A DNA stretch of 64,000 bases from Sphingosinicella sp. LHD-64 (GCF_031157375.1 NZ_JAVIFV010000004.1:620001-684000); one strand, 5' to 3'. Counted from the stretch's first letter, positions 39,171 through 48,048 are shown. The notes: generated from the letters alone by a model not told the origin. Made by a program: numbers and translations.

Positions 39171-40793
39171 CTAAACGGGTTCGCCCGCGGCGCGTGCGCG
39201 CTCGACCTTCGTCGCTTCGAGCGTCGCTAAGTGGCGGGCGCCGATCCAGAGACCGATCAGCGTCAGGACCGGCATGAAGTAGAGAGCCGCGATCCCGACC
39301 GCGATGTTGCGGTCGGCCAGCCCCATCATCTGACCGGCAAAATAAGGACCGAGCGCGAGGCCGACCATGGTCGTGCCCAGGATGTAGGTCGCTCCGGCAG
39401 TTGCGCGCATCCGCGGCAGCACCAGATCCTGCAGCGTCGCCACCGCCGCCCCGACCCAGGCGGAAGCGAACATATGCGCGATCGGGTTCACCCAATAGAA
39501 AGCGGCGAGATTTTCAGTGGTAAGCAGGAACCCAATAAGTGGGATCGGCAGCACGACCGAGAGCATGTTGACGAAGATACGGCCGCGCGGGTCGCGCTGT
39601 CGCCAGAGATCGGACAGGTAGCCGCCAAGGATGACGCCGATCGCCGCAGAGGCAGCAGACGTCGAGCCGATGATCAGACCGACCTCCGCCTTGGCGGTGA
39701 GGCCGGCGAGATAATGCGCCGGGGCGGCGCCGCCACCGTAGAAATGCTCCTCGACATAGAAGGGGATCCAGAAGCTTGTCGCATAGGTGACGAATGAGAT
39801 GCTGCCGAAGGCGATGGCAAGAATGAGGACGACGGGCGAGCCCCAGATCAGCGCATAGACGGGTGGATCGCGATGCTTCAGCGACTGCACCCAGGAAAAG
39901 ATCGCATAGACACCGAGACCGTAGGCGAGCCACTGCGCGCCAGTGCCGGTGACGAGGTAGAGACCATAACCGATTATTGCGGTGAGGCCGAGCGCGAGGA
40001 GATTTGGCATCAGCGCGCCAGGGATGCGGGCGACGTTCAACAGAGTCAGCGGCGGCAGAATCGCGACCAGTTCCTTCCCGAAATCGCGCCAGGCATTGGG
40101 GCGCACCACCGGCTGCGGCCGTCCTTCCGAGGCGCCGCGCATCGGTTCGCGCAGGGTGAGCACCCAAAGGGCGAGCAACAGACCAGGCAGGCCGACGGCG
40201 AGGAAGGCCGCCTGCCAACCGGCGAGACCGAGCGGCGCATCGGCCACGATCGGATAGGCCGCATTCCATTTGGCGACCACGAGGCCGCCGATCGGCAGGC
40301 TGAGCGCGCCACCGATATAGAGGCCACTCGAGTAGATAGAGAGGGCGGTGGCGCGCCGTTCCTTGGGGAAGCTATCCGAGATCATCGAATAAGCTGCAGG
40401 CGAGGCGCTGGCCTCACCGATGCCGACGCCGATACGGGCCGCCGCAAGCATCCCGAAGCTGGTCGCGAAACCGGACAGGGCAGTCATCGACGACCACAGC
40501 GCCAGCCCGATCGCCATCAGCCGGCCGCGGTACCAGCTGTCGGCGAGGCGGCCGAGCGGGATGCCGAACAGGGCGTAGAAGACGGCGAAGGCCGTGCCGT
40601 ACAGGAAGCCGATCTGAGCGGGCTCAACATTTAGGTCGCGTTGGATGTCACCAACGAGAATCGAAATGATGTGCCGATCGATGAAGTTGACGATGTAGAC
40701 GAGGACGAGGACGAACAGGGCATACCAAGCATAGCCGCCGATCCGCGGTTTTGCCTGAGTCGCGGCGGCGGCTTCCTCGCCCATCGACGCCAT
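39171..40793 (-). CDS. MFS transporter
   Basis: 540 residues, about 12-14 transmembrane helices. N-terminal VNFIDRHIISIL and the loop-2/3 motif GRLADSWYRGRLMAIGLALWS are MFS signatures; GIGEASASPAAYSMISDSFPKERRATALSIYSSG is motif C-like and recalls the spinster/phthalate-type subgroup. Start ATG 40793 chosen because GGGAGG lies 6 bases before it (40800-40805); ATG 40799 would touch that site. Substrate unknown. Confidence 0.9.
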   Translation of the reverse strand: MASMGEEAAAATQAKPRIGGYAWYALFVLVLVYIVNFIDRHIISILVGDIQRDLNVEPAQIGFLYGTAFAVFYALFGIPLGRLADSWYRGRLMAIGLALWSSMTALSGFATSFGMLAAARIGVGIGEASASPAAYSMISDSFPKERRATALSIYSSGLYIGGALSLPIGGLVVAKWNAAYPIVADAPLGLAGWQAAFLAVGLPGLLLALWVLTLREPMRGASEGRPQPVVRPNAWRDFGKELVAILPPLTLLNVARIPGALMPNLLALGLTAIIGYGLYLVTGTGAQWLAYGLGVYAIFSWVQSLKHRDPPVYALIWGSPVVLILAIAFGSISFVTYATSFWIPFYVEEHFYGGGAAPAHYLAGLTAKAEVGLIIGSTSAASAAIGVILGGYLSDLWRQRDPRGRIFVNMLSVVLPIPLIGFLLTTENLAAFYWVNPIAHMFASAWVGAAVATLQDLVLPRMRATAGATYILGTTMVGLALGPYFAGQMMGLADRNIAVGIAALYFMPVLTLIGLWIGARHLATLEATKVERARAAGEPV

Positions 40794-40868
40794 GGCCATC
40801 CTCCCGATTGTTGTTCTTTCCACCAATGGCTAGCAGAGCGTCGCACTTTGGCAACCGGGCGAGGAAGC

Positions 40869-41348
40869 ATGTCGACCGCCGTCCTCTTCGTCTGTCTCGG
40901 GAATATCTGCCGCTTCCCGTTGGCAGAGGCCGCGCTTCGCGCCGAGGCGGAACGGCGCGGACTCGAGGTCGACGTGGATTCCGCGGGGACAGGCGACTGG
41001 CATGTCGGGCATGCGCCCGACCCGCGCGCGCAGGCTGTCGCGCGGCGCAACGGCCTCAATATCGCGCATCTTCGTGCCCGGCAGGTGTCCCGGGAGGATT
41101 TCGACCGCTTTGATCACATCATCGCGCTCGACGGTCAGAATCTGCGCAATCTTGCCACCATGCAGCAACCGGGGAGCCGCGCGGGGATCTCGCTCCTGCT
41201 CGATCATATTCCGGGGCGGGAGGGCGCGGACGTCGTCGACCCCTATTATGGTGCGGACGCCGGATTCGATGTTACATGGTCGGACGTAACCGAGGGCGCC
41301 AGGGCGCTCGCGTGCAAGATCATGGCCGGAGATCAAACGAGCCGATAG
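40869..41348 (+). CDS. Low-molecular-weight protein phosphatase with altered P-loop
   Basis: 159 residues. P-loop VCLGNICRFP: Cys9, Asn12, Cys14 and Arg15 are in place, but the usual Ser/Thr after Arg is Phe16. The general acid region VVDPYYGAD (DPYY) and SAGTGDWHVGHAPDPRAQAVA match the family. Normally it removes phosphate from Tyr, often on exopolysaccharide kinases. The Phe should slow turnover or change substrate. Tail overlaps thpR by 16 bases. Confidence 0.88.
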   Translation: MSTAVLFVCLGNICRFPLAEAALRAEAERRGLEVDVDSAGTGDWHVGHAPDPRAQAVARRNGLNIAHLRARQVSREDFDRFDHIIALDGQNLRNLATMQQPGSRAGISLLLDHIPGREGADVVDPYYGADAGFDVTWSDVTEGARALACKIMAGDQTSR

Positions 41349-41866
41349 CGTTCGACTTCGGTATAGACCGCGCCTTCCGGGGTCAGCCTGCTCTCGAACA
41401 GAGCGAAGGCAGCGATGCGGAAGGGCGGGCTCGACAAGCCTCCAGCTTCCTCGAACAGGCTCCCCACCGGTCCAGCACCGCGATTGAGCCGCGCGAGCGT
41501 GATGTGCGGCAGATAGGCGCGCTGTTCCGGCGCCAGGCCGACCCGCGCGAGGGCCTGATCGACCTTCTTGTGCAGCGCGTTCAACGGCTCGTGCGGCGTG
41601 ACGCCGGCCCAGACGGCCTCTGGCTGGCCCCGCCGGTCGAACGCACCGATCCCCTTGAGGGTGATCTCGAACCCGGGGTGATGGATGCAGCCGAGAGCGG
41701 CATGGATATCCTGTGCCAGATGGCGGTCGACCTCGCCGATGAAGCGAATCGTAAGATGGAGCTGTTCGTCGGTCTGCCAGCGTGCGCCGCTGACTCCCCC
41801 CATCGCGCCGAGCAGGAATGCCCGAATATTCCCGGGTGGACGGATGGCAACGAAAAGCCGGTGCAT
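41333..41866 (-). CDS. thpR: RNA 2',3'-cyclic phosphodiesterase (2H family)
   Basis: 177 residues. Two HxTx motifs, HLTIRF (about 37-42) and HITLARL (about 121-127), define the 2H phosphoesterase site. MHRLFVAIRPP is the family's opening. It opens 2',3'-cyclic phosphates on RNA ends (older name 2'-5' RNA ligase). Convergent with the phosphatase gene. Confidence 0.92.
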   Translation of the reverse strand: MHRLFVAIRPPGNIRAFLLGAMGGVSGARWQTDEQLHLTIRFIGEVDRHLAQDIHAALGCIHHPGFEITLKGIGAFDRRGQPEAVWAGVTPHEPLNALHKKVDQALARVGLAPEQRAYLPHITLARLNRGAGPVGSLFEEAGGLSSPPFRIAAFALFESRLTPEGAVYTEVERYRLV

Positions 41867-41983
41867 TCACGCCTATTATGCCTTTGATGACCGCCTGAAA
41901 ACGGGCGCTGGCCTTCGCCGGGATGGCAGTTTGCGCCGGTTTCGCTTGAAAGCAGGCCGTAATCCCACGATATTACCCCCATT

Positions 41984-41999
41984 CGGCGAATTTTCGCCG
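41984..41999. promoter_or_regulatory. Palindrome upstream of the Bax-inhibitor-1 gene
   Basis: CGGCGAA-TT-TTCGCCG, 7-bp arms, 20 bases before the start at 42020 and just ahead of GATGAGGAG. Could be an operator or a 5' UTR hairpin. Confidence 0.35.
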
Positions 42000-42019
42000 G
42001 AGATGAGGAGTTTTGAGAG

Positions 42020-42757
42020 ATGGCTAATTGGTCTGACCCGCAAGTCCGCGGATCGGCGCAGGCGACGGGAACCGTCGGCACGCGCGACGTCGCGTTCGAC
42101 GCCGGCCTGCGGTCCTACATGCTGTCGGTCTACAATTATATGGCGTCGGGCGTGCTGCTCACCGGCGTCGTTGCCCTGCTGTTTGCGCAGTGGGAAGGCG
42201 CGCCGGCGGTGCTGTTCGGCCCGGGTATCCTCAAATGGGTGATCATGCTGTCGCCGCTGGCCTTCGTGATGGTGCTGAGCTTCGGCATCAACCGGCTGTC
42301 GACCGGTGCGGCACAGGCCCTGTTCTGGGCGTTCTCGGTGGTGATGGGCCTCTCCATGGCCTCGATCTTCTTCGTGTTCACGGGCACGTCGATCGCGACG
42401 ACCTTCTTCGCGACCGCCGCGGCGTTCGTCAGCCTCAGCCTCTACGGCTACACGACGAAGCGCGACCTTTCCGGCTTCGGGACGTTCCTGATCATGGGCG
42501 TCGTCGGCCTGATTGTCGCGATGCTGCTGAACCTGTGGCTTCAGTCCTCGGCCTTGCAGCTGGTGATCAGCGCCATCGGCGTGCTGCTGTTTGCGGGCCT
42601 GACCGCTTATGACACGCAGCGGATCAAGAGCATGTACGCCTATGTCGCCGGCACGGACATGATCGGCAAGACGGTGATCATGGGCGCGCTGTCGCTCTAT
42701 CTCGACTTCATCAATATGTTCCAGTTCCTGCTCAGCTTCCTGGGCAACCGCGAATAA
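42020..42757 (+). CDS. Bax inhibitor-1/YccA family membrane protein
   Basis: 245 residues with seven hydrophobic helices. NYMASGVLLTGVVAL, LFWAFSVVMGLSMASIFFVFTG and the C-terminal TAYDTQRIKSMY with its conserved Asp pair are UPF0005/BI-1 hallmarks, a pH-gated calcium-leak family. Long polar N-terminus (about 1-35). ATG 42020 follows GAGGAG. Terminator downstream. Confidence 0.93.
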   Translation: MANWSDPQVRGSAQATGTVGTRDVAFDAGLRSYMLSVYNYMASGVLLTGVVALLFAQWEGAPAVLFGPGILKWVIMLSPLAFVMVLSFGINRLSTGAAQALFWAFSVVMGLSMASIFFVFTGTSIATTFFATAAAFVSLSLYGYTTKRDLSGFGTFLIMGVVGLIVAMLLNLWLQSSALQLVISAIGVLLFAGLTAYDTQRIKSMYAYVAGTDMIGKTVIMGALSLYLDFINMFQFLLSFLGNRE

Positions 42758-42782
42758 TCGACACGGAAGTCAGAACGGATTG

Positions 42783-42812
42783 GGGGCTCGGCGGCAACGC
42801 CGGGCCCCTTTC
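42783..42812 (+). terminator. Rho-independent terminator
   Basis: Stem GGGGCTCGGCG / CGCCGGGCCCC (11 bp with one wobble), loop GCAA, then TTTCTTCTT. Ends the Bax-inhibitor gene. Confidence 0.87.
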
Positions 42813-42856
42813 TTCTTGACCGAACGAAGGGAATCTCTCGCGATCGCGTTAGGAAG

Positions 42857-43486
42857 ATGCCGCTGCGGATTGGATCTGTGCTGGATGTAGGCGTTTTGCC
42901 GGACGAGAAGTCTTCGCCCTCCGCCGGCGAGACGACGGAACGCGCATTGATGATGCACGTCGCCGGTGGCAATGCCGCGGCGTTCCGGCAGCTGACCGAG
43001 CGCCACACGCCCCTGGTCCACGCGCTCGCCTGGCGCCTGCTGGGCGATGCGGCCGAAGCGGAGGACGTGGTGCAGGAGGCGTTCGTCAAGCTCTGGGTCA
43101 ACGCGAAAGGCTGGACGCCGACCGGCGGCGGGCTGGGCGGCTGGTTGCGGCGGGTCGCGACCAATGCCTGCCTCGACCGGCTGAGACGGCGGCGTTTCGT
43201 GAGCGACGAGGCAGCGCCCGAACGCGCCGACGAGGCACCGACGGCGGATGCGATGATCGACGCCGAGCGGCGGCGCGCGGCGGTGACGGCTGCGATCCAG
43301 GCATTGCCCGATCGCCAGCGGGCCGCGATCGTGCTGACCTATCACGAAGGCGTGTCCAATGCCGAAGCGGCGGCAATTCTCGGAGTTGGCGTGAAGGCGT
43401 TTGAATCGCTCCTGGTCCGCGCCCGTCAGGCCCTGACGCGCGCGCTTGCCGGCGAAGGCTTCCTCGGCGGAGGGGAGGGCGCATGA
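42857..43486 (+). CDS. ECF-type RNA polymerase sigma factor
   Basis: 209 residues. Sigma region 2 (about 45-115: HALAWRLLGDAAEAEDVVQEAFVKLW, WLRRVATNACLDRLRR) and region 4 (about 150-195: ALPDRQRAAIVLTYHEGVSNAEAAAILGVGVKAFESLLVRARQAL) are clear. It redirects RNA polymerase to a stress regulon. The start may be ATG 42857 (used) or ATG 42950. Its stop overlaps the next gene's ATG, a classic sigma/anti-sigma arrangement. Confidence 0.93.
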   Translation: MPLRIGSVLDVGVLPDEKSSPSAGETTERALMMHVAGGNAAAFRQLTERHTPLVHALAWRLLGDAAEAEDVVQEAFVKLWVNAKGWTPTGGGLGGWLRRVATNACLDRLRRRRFVSDEAAPERADEAPTADAMIDAERRRAAVTAAIQALPDRQRAAIVLTYHEGVSNAEAAAILGVGVKAFESLLVRARQALTRALAGEGFLGGGEGA

Positions 43487-44406
43487 GCACGCAGCCGTAC
43501 GATGCCGCGCTCGACGCGCTGCTGGCCAACTATACGCCACCGCCCATGCCGGAGGGCCTGGCGGCGCGTGTTGCCGAGGCGGCTGTCACTCTGCCGCAGG
43601 AGGCATCCCGTTCCGCGGCACGCCCCTGGCGGGATCGCCGTGGCAGCTGGCTGCGCCGCCCGCTCGTGATCGGCGGCGCCGCGTTCGGCCTTGCCTTCAG
43701 CGGCGCGGTGGCGGCGACCTATGTCGGGGTTCCACTGCCGCCAAAGGTTCAGTCGGTGCTGGCAGAGCTGCCGTTCGTCCGGGTCAAGGCCGAGCCGGAA
43801 GCACCCAAGGCCCCGCCCCGGAAGGCATTGCCGGCGCGTGCCGAGGAGATGCGCCCGGCGACGGCCGGGGATGCACAGCCAAGGGCCGAACGCCCGTTGC
43901 GCGCCTTCTGGCGCGAACTTTCTCCTTACGAACGCCGGCGCCTCTACGACGCGCCGCCGGGGCGGCGACTCGCGGTCGCCAAGCAGATCGTCGATTCCCG
44001 TCGCTCGGTCGGGTTGCCGACGCCGGGCGCTGAACGGATCGAGCGCGCCTTCGATCGCCGGCGGGCTCGGGCCGTCGAGCGTGATCCGGTGGCGACGGCC
44101 CGGATCGAGAACCGGCGCGCGATCCGGCGGGCCCGCATCCGCGCCGAGATCGAGCGGCGCCGGGAGATCGCGCCGGCGCTTCCTGTCGAAGTGCCGTCGG
44201 ACATCGCCTCCTCTGACATTGATCCCGGCGCAGCCAGGCTCCCGGACAACAATTTCATGCCGGCCGATCCGGATCGCGCGGAGCGTTTCCGTGCGTTTCG
44301 CGAGGAACGGCTGGAACGTCGTCGGGCACTGCGCGAGGAGCGGCTGCGGCGCTGGCGGGCGCGACAGGAACGCCGGCGCGAAGGGTTCGTCGAGCCGCCG
44401 CGTTAA
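43483..44406 (+). CDS. Membrane partner of the ECF sigma factor (probable anti-sigma)
   Basis: 307 residues. Cytosolic N-terminus (about 1-58, ALDALLANYTPPPMPEGLAARVAEAA), one transmembrane helix (about 63-85), then a periplasmic Pro/Arg/Glu-rich region with several long runs of Arg/Glu (about 150-300). No zinc-type anti-sigma motif is visible. The coupled start and membrane layout suggest an anti-sigma or sensor, but the family is not recognised. A secreted protein follows 50 bases later. Confidence 0.7.
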   Translation: MSTQPYDAALDALLANYTPPPMPEGLAARVAEAAVTLPQEASRSAARPWRDRRGSWLRRPLVIGGAAFGLAFSGAVAATYVGVPLPPKVQSVLAELPFVRVKAEPEAPKAPPRKALPARAEEMRPATAGDAQPRAERPLRAFWRELSPYERRRLYDAPPGRRLAVAKQIVDSRRSVGLPTPGAERIERAFDRRRARAVERDPVATARIENRRAIRRARIRAEIERRREIAPALPVEVPSDIASSDIDPGAARLPDNNFMPADPDRAERFRAFREERLERRRALREERLRRWRARQERRREGFVEPPR

Positions 44407-44456
44407 GGGCAGCGAGAGGCGCGGCCGGCCTCTCTTTCCAAGCGAAGGAGAATAGT

Positions 44457-44972
44457 GTGAAGACCATCTTTCTCGCCGGCCTGGCCGGCCTACTCTGCCT
44501 GCCGTTGGCGGCCGGCGCCGAGCCGGTGACCCGTACCCGGACCGTCGAGACGCCGCGGTACGAAGGCTCGCGAACCACGACCGTCGACCGCGAAGCGCGG
44601 ACGATCGCGCGTGACGGCACCCTGACCCGCCTGTCCGATGGCGCGGTGGCCACCCGTTCCTACGATCGCCAGCGCACCGACGCCGGCGTCGTCGCCTCCG
44701 GCGCGACGACGCGATTCAACGGCGATACGCGCAGCTTCGATTATAGCCGCGAGCGCACGGCGCGCGGCTATCGCGCCGAGGGCAGTGCGACGGGTTTCAA
44801 TGGGCGGACCTACGACTATCGTGCCGGCGCGCGGCGCACGTCTAACGGCTACGTCCGCGGTCGCGGCGTCCGGAACAGTGACGGCGAACTCGTCGCCGGC
44901 CGCCGTGTCGCCGTGCGACAGGGGCCCTATGGCGGCACCCATCGGCGGGCCACCCGCTTCGGCCGCCGCTGA
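44457..44972 (+). CDS. Secreted Arg/Thr-rich protein, unknown
   Basis: 171 residues with signal peptide (1-21, ending AGA). The mature protein is basic and low in hydrophobics, with loose repeats (RTRTVETPRYEGSRTTTVDREARTI; SATGFNGRTYDYRAGARRTSNGYVRGRG). No family known. GTG 44457 follows GAAGGAG. It may be co-expressed with the sigma/anti-sigma pair. A terminator follows. Confidence 0.68.
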   Translation: MKTIFLAGLAGLLCLPLAAGAEPVTRTRTVETPRYEGSRTTTVDREARTIARDGTLTRLSDGAVATRSYDRQRTDAGVVASGATTRFNGDTRSFDYSRERTARGYRAEGSATGFNGRTYDYRAGARRTSNGYVRGRGVRNSDGELVAGRRVAVRQGPYGGTHRRATRFGRR

Positions 44973-45001
44973 GCCTCGGCTCCCTTCACCCCCAGAGAGC
45001 C

Positions 45002-45034
45002 AGCCCGCTCCGCTTGTGTGCGGAGCGGGCTTTC
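45002..45034. terminator. Hairpin terminator between convergent genes
   Basis: Perfect 12-bp stem AGCCCGCTCCGC / GCGGAGCGGGCT, loop TTGTGT, short TTCT tail. It lies between the secreted protein and the convergent hydrolase gene. Confidence 0.78.
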
Positions 45035-45921
45035 TATGCGCCGAGATGCCGCCGGAAGAAGTCGAGCGTCGCGGCCCAGGCCTGCTCCGCGGCCGCGCGG
45101 TTGTAGCGGGCGGCGGACGTGTCGTTGTGGAAGGCGTGATCGACATCGGGATAGGTGATCTCGGTCACGTCCTTGCCCGCGGCCCGCAAGGCAGCGACCC
45201 ATGGCCCGGCGGTCGCGTTTACCCGGGTATCGCGGCCGGCGAGAATGACGAGCTCGGGCGCGACGAGGCGCGACGCTTCGGCAGGGTCGGGCGCGGGGCC
45301 GTAGAAGGACACGGCGGCCGCAAGACTGTCGCCGGCCGCGAGCGCCACGCGATGGACCATTGCGCCGCCCCAGCAGAAGCCGACGATGCCGACCTTGCGC
45401 TGTCTTTCCTGCAGCACTCCCAGTCTCCGGACAGTCTCGGTCCCGTCGGCGATGGTCCGAGCCATGTCGAGCTGGCCGATCATCTCGCGTGCCCGGTCCT
45501 CATCGGCGGGTGTCCCGCCGGCGCCACTCAGGAAATCGGGCGCGACGGCCTGGTAGCCGGCCACCGCCAACCGCCGGGCCACGTCGCGGATGTGATCATT
45601 GAGGCCGCGATTCTCATGGATCACGACCACTGCAGGCACGGGATTTGCGGCCTGCGCGGCGCCTTCGGGCATGGCCTGATAGCCACGCAGCGCGCGCCCG
45701 GGCGCGACCTCCCACTCCACTTCCTGTCCCTGAATCCCCGGCGCGTCGGGCGGTACCTGCGCCGCCGCCGCCCGGCAGGCGACGCTGGACAGCAGCATCG
45801 CTGCCGCCGCGCTGCCGCCGGCGATCCGGGTCAGCTCGGCCATGAAGGCACGGCGGTCCATGCCTTCGTGGGTGAACCGGTCGTAGAGCGCGATCGCCGC
45901 GCGCAGCACGGGATCGCTCAT
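45034..45921 (-). CDS. Dienelactone-hydrolase family protein, exported
   Basis: 295 residues. N-terminal MDRRAFM...AAAAMLLSSVACRAAAA after about 20 residues looks like a Tat or lipoprotein signal. The catalytic Cys in GFCWGG, Asp in GRDTRV and His in DHAFH form the DLH triad, and EVVVIHENRGLNDHI-type opening (VVIHENRGL) fits. Hydrolyses lactones or esters; natural substrate unknown. ATGA overlap with the GST gene, so both are one operon. Confidence 0.88.
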   Translation of the reverse strand: MSDPVLRAAIALYDRFTHEGMDRRAFMAELTRIAGGSAAAAMLLSSVACRAAAAQVPPDAPGIQGQEVEWEVAPGRALRGYQAMPEGAAQAANPVPAVVVIHENRGLNDHIRDVARRLAVAGYQAVAPDFLSGAGGTPADEDRAREMIGQLDMARTIADGTETVRRLGVLQERQRKVGIVGFCWGGAMVHRVALAAGDSLAAAVSFYGPAPDPAEASRLVAPELVILAGRDTRVNATAGPWVAALRAAGKDVTEITYPDVDHAFHNDTSAARYNRAAAEQAWAATLDFFRRHLGA

Positions 45922-46553
45922 GCCGGCTCCTCCTGCTTGGGCATCAGCGCGTCGTCGAGCTCGTTGGCGCGGATCGCCGCCGGACGGGACTGGAGGCGGC
46001 CGACATAGTCCTCGAAGGCCGGTCGCTTCGGAATCGTGCCGAACATCAATCCCCAACCGATCTGCGCGCCGACATAGACGTCGGCGGCGGTGAACTGATC
46101 CCCGCAGATATACGGCCCGGGCAGGATCGCGTGCTCGAGATTGTCGATCGTCTCCTCGAAGCAGCCATAGCCGACGAAGCCTTTCTGCTCGGGCCCGACC
46201 TCGACCTTGAGCGCCTGATTCGTCACCGCGGCCTCGACCGGGCCGGCGGTGAAGAACAGCCAGCGATAATAGGGGCCGCGTCGCTCGCTGCCGTGCGGCG
46301 GCGCGAGATTGGCCTCGGGAAACGCATCGGCGAGATAGGCGCAGATCGCCGCGCATTCGGTGACGACCGTGTCGCCATGCCTGATCGCCGGCACCTTCCC
46401 CATCGGATTGATCGCGAGATAGTCGATATCCTTCATCGACGTGCCGAAATCGAGCGTGACCGTCTCGTAGGGCGCGCCGACCTCCTCCAGCATCCAGCGG
46501 ATGATCCGCCCGCGGGACTGTGGATTGGTATAGAAGGTGAGGGATCGGGTCAT
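45918..46553 (-). CDS. Glutathione S-transferase
   Basis: 211 residues. Thioredoxin-like domain with TFYTNPQSRGRIIRWMLEE (Ser/Gly active region), cis-Pro in GKVPAIRH and TECAAICAYLAD; helical C-domain with FTAADVYVGAQ. It probably detoxifies electrophiles, and pairing with a DLH-type hydrolase suggests ring- or lactone-compound handling (inference). ATG 46553 follows AGGAGA. Confidence 0.9.
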   Translation of the reverse strand: MTRSLTFYTNPQSRGRIIRWMLEEVGAPYETVTLDFGTSMKDIDYLAINPMGKVPAIRHGDTVVTECAAICAYLADAFPEANLAPPHGSERRGPYYRWLFFTAGPVEAAVTNQALKVEVGPEQKGFVGYGCFEETIDNLEHAILPGPYICGDQFTAADVYVGAQIGWGLMFGTIPKRPAFEDYVGRLQSRPAAIRANELDDALMPKQEEPA

Positions 46554-46670
46554 GGCGACTCTCCTGTCTGATCGCCGGGGAGATAGCAGTTTCGCTGCCT
46601 TCACGGCAGGTCTCAACGCGCGTGCAGCGGCTGTCCCGACAACGCATCATGACGGTGCCGCGCCGCATAG

Positions 46671-46685
46671 TTAACCGGGAAATAA
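46671..46685. promoter_or_regulatory. Near-consensus CtrA-like site
   Basis: TTAA-N7-ATAA (one mismatch from TTAA-N7-TTAA), 23 bases upstream of the wall hydrolase start. CtrA commonly controls cell-cycle and wall genes in alphaproteobacteria. Confidence 0.4.
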
Positions 46686-46708
46686 CTCCTCGCGCCTAGG
46701 GCAGAGCC

Positions 46709-47617
46709 ATGTTCGAACGTGGCCTGCTCCTCGCGCTGCTGGTGCTGCTGGCATCATGCGTGCCGCCGGCCGCGGCCCGCCATGCCGAAGTGCCGGAGGT
46801 GCAGGCCGTTTCGCTCGAGACTTTTCGGCATCTCCCGGCCGAGCGCATTCCCGAGGTCATCGACACGCTCACCGCGCCCGGCACGGCCGCTGCGCCCTTT
46901 GCGGGCGGCACGGACGTCACCGGTCGTGCGCTCGATTGCCTCACGGCCGCGGTCTACTATGAGGCGCGTTCCGAGGGGACCGACGGCCAGCGTGCCGTCG
47001 CCCAGGTGGTGCTGAACCGGGTGCGTCACCCGGCCTTTCCGCGCGGCATCTGCGGCGTCGTCTTCCAGGGCGCGCAGCGCGCCACCGGCTGCCAGTTCAG
47101 CTTCACGTGCGACGGTGCGATGCGGCGTGCGCGCGAGCCCGTTGCCTGGGAACGCGCCCGCGACATCGCCGAGGCGGCGCTTGCCGGCCATGTCTATGCG
47201 CCGGTTGGCCTTGCCACCCATTTTCACACCACCGCGATCCACCCTTGGTGGGCGTCATCGATGCGGCGCGCCGTCACGGTCGGCTCGCACATCTTCTACC
47301 GCTGGCCCGGCCGGTGGGGCGATCCGATGGCCTTCCGCCGCCCCTATGAAGGGGGTGAAGGCGGATTGCCCGCGCAGGCCGCCGCCGCGACGCCGTCGGA
47401 ATCGCCGGATACGGAAATGGTGATGGGTGTCGCCATCCATCGCAGCAACGCACCGGCCCCGGCTTCGAATCGCCCGGGGCGCGCCGATCTGGTCCAGATC
47501 GAGAGCGTTCAGGGCGTGCGCATCCATCGGGGCGGCAGCTTTCCGCCATTCGAGACGAGGGCGGTCGACGAACCGGCGCCGGCAGGCGAGGGCGCGGCCG
47601 CTGCGTTGACCCGCTAG
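46709..47617 (+). CDS. SleB-type cell wall hydrolase
   Basis: 302 residues. Signal/lipoprotein-like start (LLVLLASC, Cys17). Hydrolase_2 domain at about 75-200: ALDCLTAAVYYEARSEGTDGQRAVAQVVLNRVRHPAFP with the catalytic Glu, and THFHTTAIHPWWASSMRRAVTVGSHIFYR. Cleaves peptidoglycan. The C-terminal 100 residues are low-complexity. CtrA-like site upstream. Stop shares CTAG with the convergent GNAT gene. Confidence 0.9.
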   Translation: MFERGLLLALLVLLASCVPPAAARHAEVPEVQAVSLETFRHLPAERIPEVIDTLTAPGTAAAPFAGGTDVTGRALDCLTAAVYYEARSEGTDGQRAVAQVVLNRVRHPAFPRGICGVVFQGAQRATGCQFSFTCDGAMRRAREPVAWERARDIAEAALAGHVYAPVGLATHFHTTAIHPWWASSMRRAVTVGSHIFYRWPGRWGDPMAFRRPYEGGEGGLPAQAAAATPSESPDTEMVMGVAIHRSNAPAPASNRPGRADLVQIESVQGVRIHRGGSFPPFETRAVDEPAPAGEGAAAALTR

Positions 47618-48048
47618 AACGGATAATCGTAGCGCAGGAAGCCCTTGAAGCGCGCGACCTTGTCATAGAGGGCGCGCGCGGCCCGGTTGTCTTCCTTGGT
47701 CAGCCAGTAACAGGCCGACGCGCCTCGTGTCCGCGCGGCCTCTGCGACTGCGGCGATCAGTGCGCGCGCCACGCCTTTGCCGCGCACCTCCGGCGCCGTG
47801 AACAGGTCCTGGAGATAGCAGACCTCGCCCTTCCAGATGTGCGGATGGAACAGATAGTGGGTGATCCCGACCGTCCGGCCGTCGATCCGCGCCCCGAGCC
47901 CGTGAACTTTGTCGCCGGCCATCAGCAGCTGCCAGGTCCGCACATAGTCCTCGTCGGGAAGGGGATCGTTGTAGAAGGCCTTGTAGCCGCGGGCGAGCAT
48001 CTCCCAGTCGGCGCGGTCGGCCGGCGCAAGCGGTGCAATCTCGATCAC
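47614..48048 (-). CDS. GNAT-family N-acetyltransferase
   Basis: 144 residues. Acetyl-CoA loop FTAPEVRGKGVARALI (R/Q-x-x-G-x-G/A) and the late NRAARALYDKV helix are GNAT motifs A and B. It transfers acetyl to an amine; substrate unknown. ATG 48048 overlaps the NYN gene's stop, so translation is coupled. Confidence 0.9.
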   Translation of the reverse strand: MIEIAPLAPADRADWEMLARGYKAFYNDPLPDEDYVRTWQLLMAGDKVHGLGARIDGRTVGITHYLFHPHIWKGEVCYLQDLFTAPEVRGKGVARALIAAVAEAARTRGASACYWLTKEDNRAARALYDKVARFKGFLRYDYPF

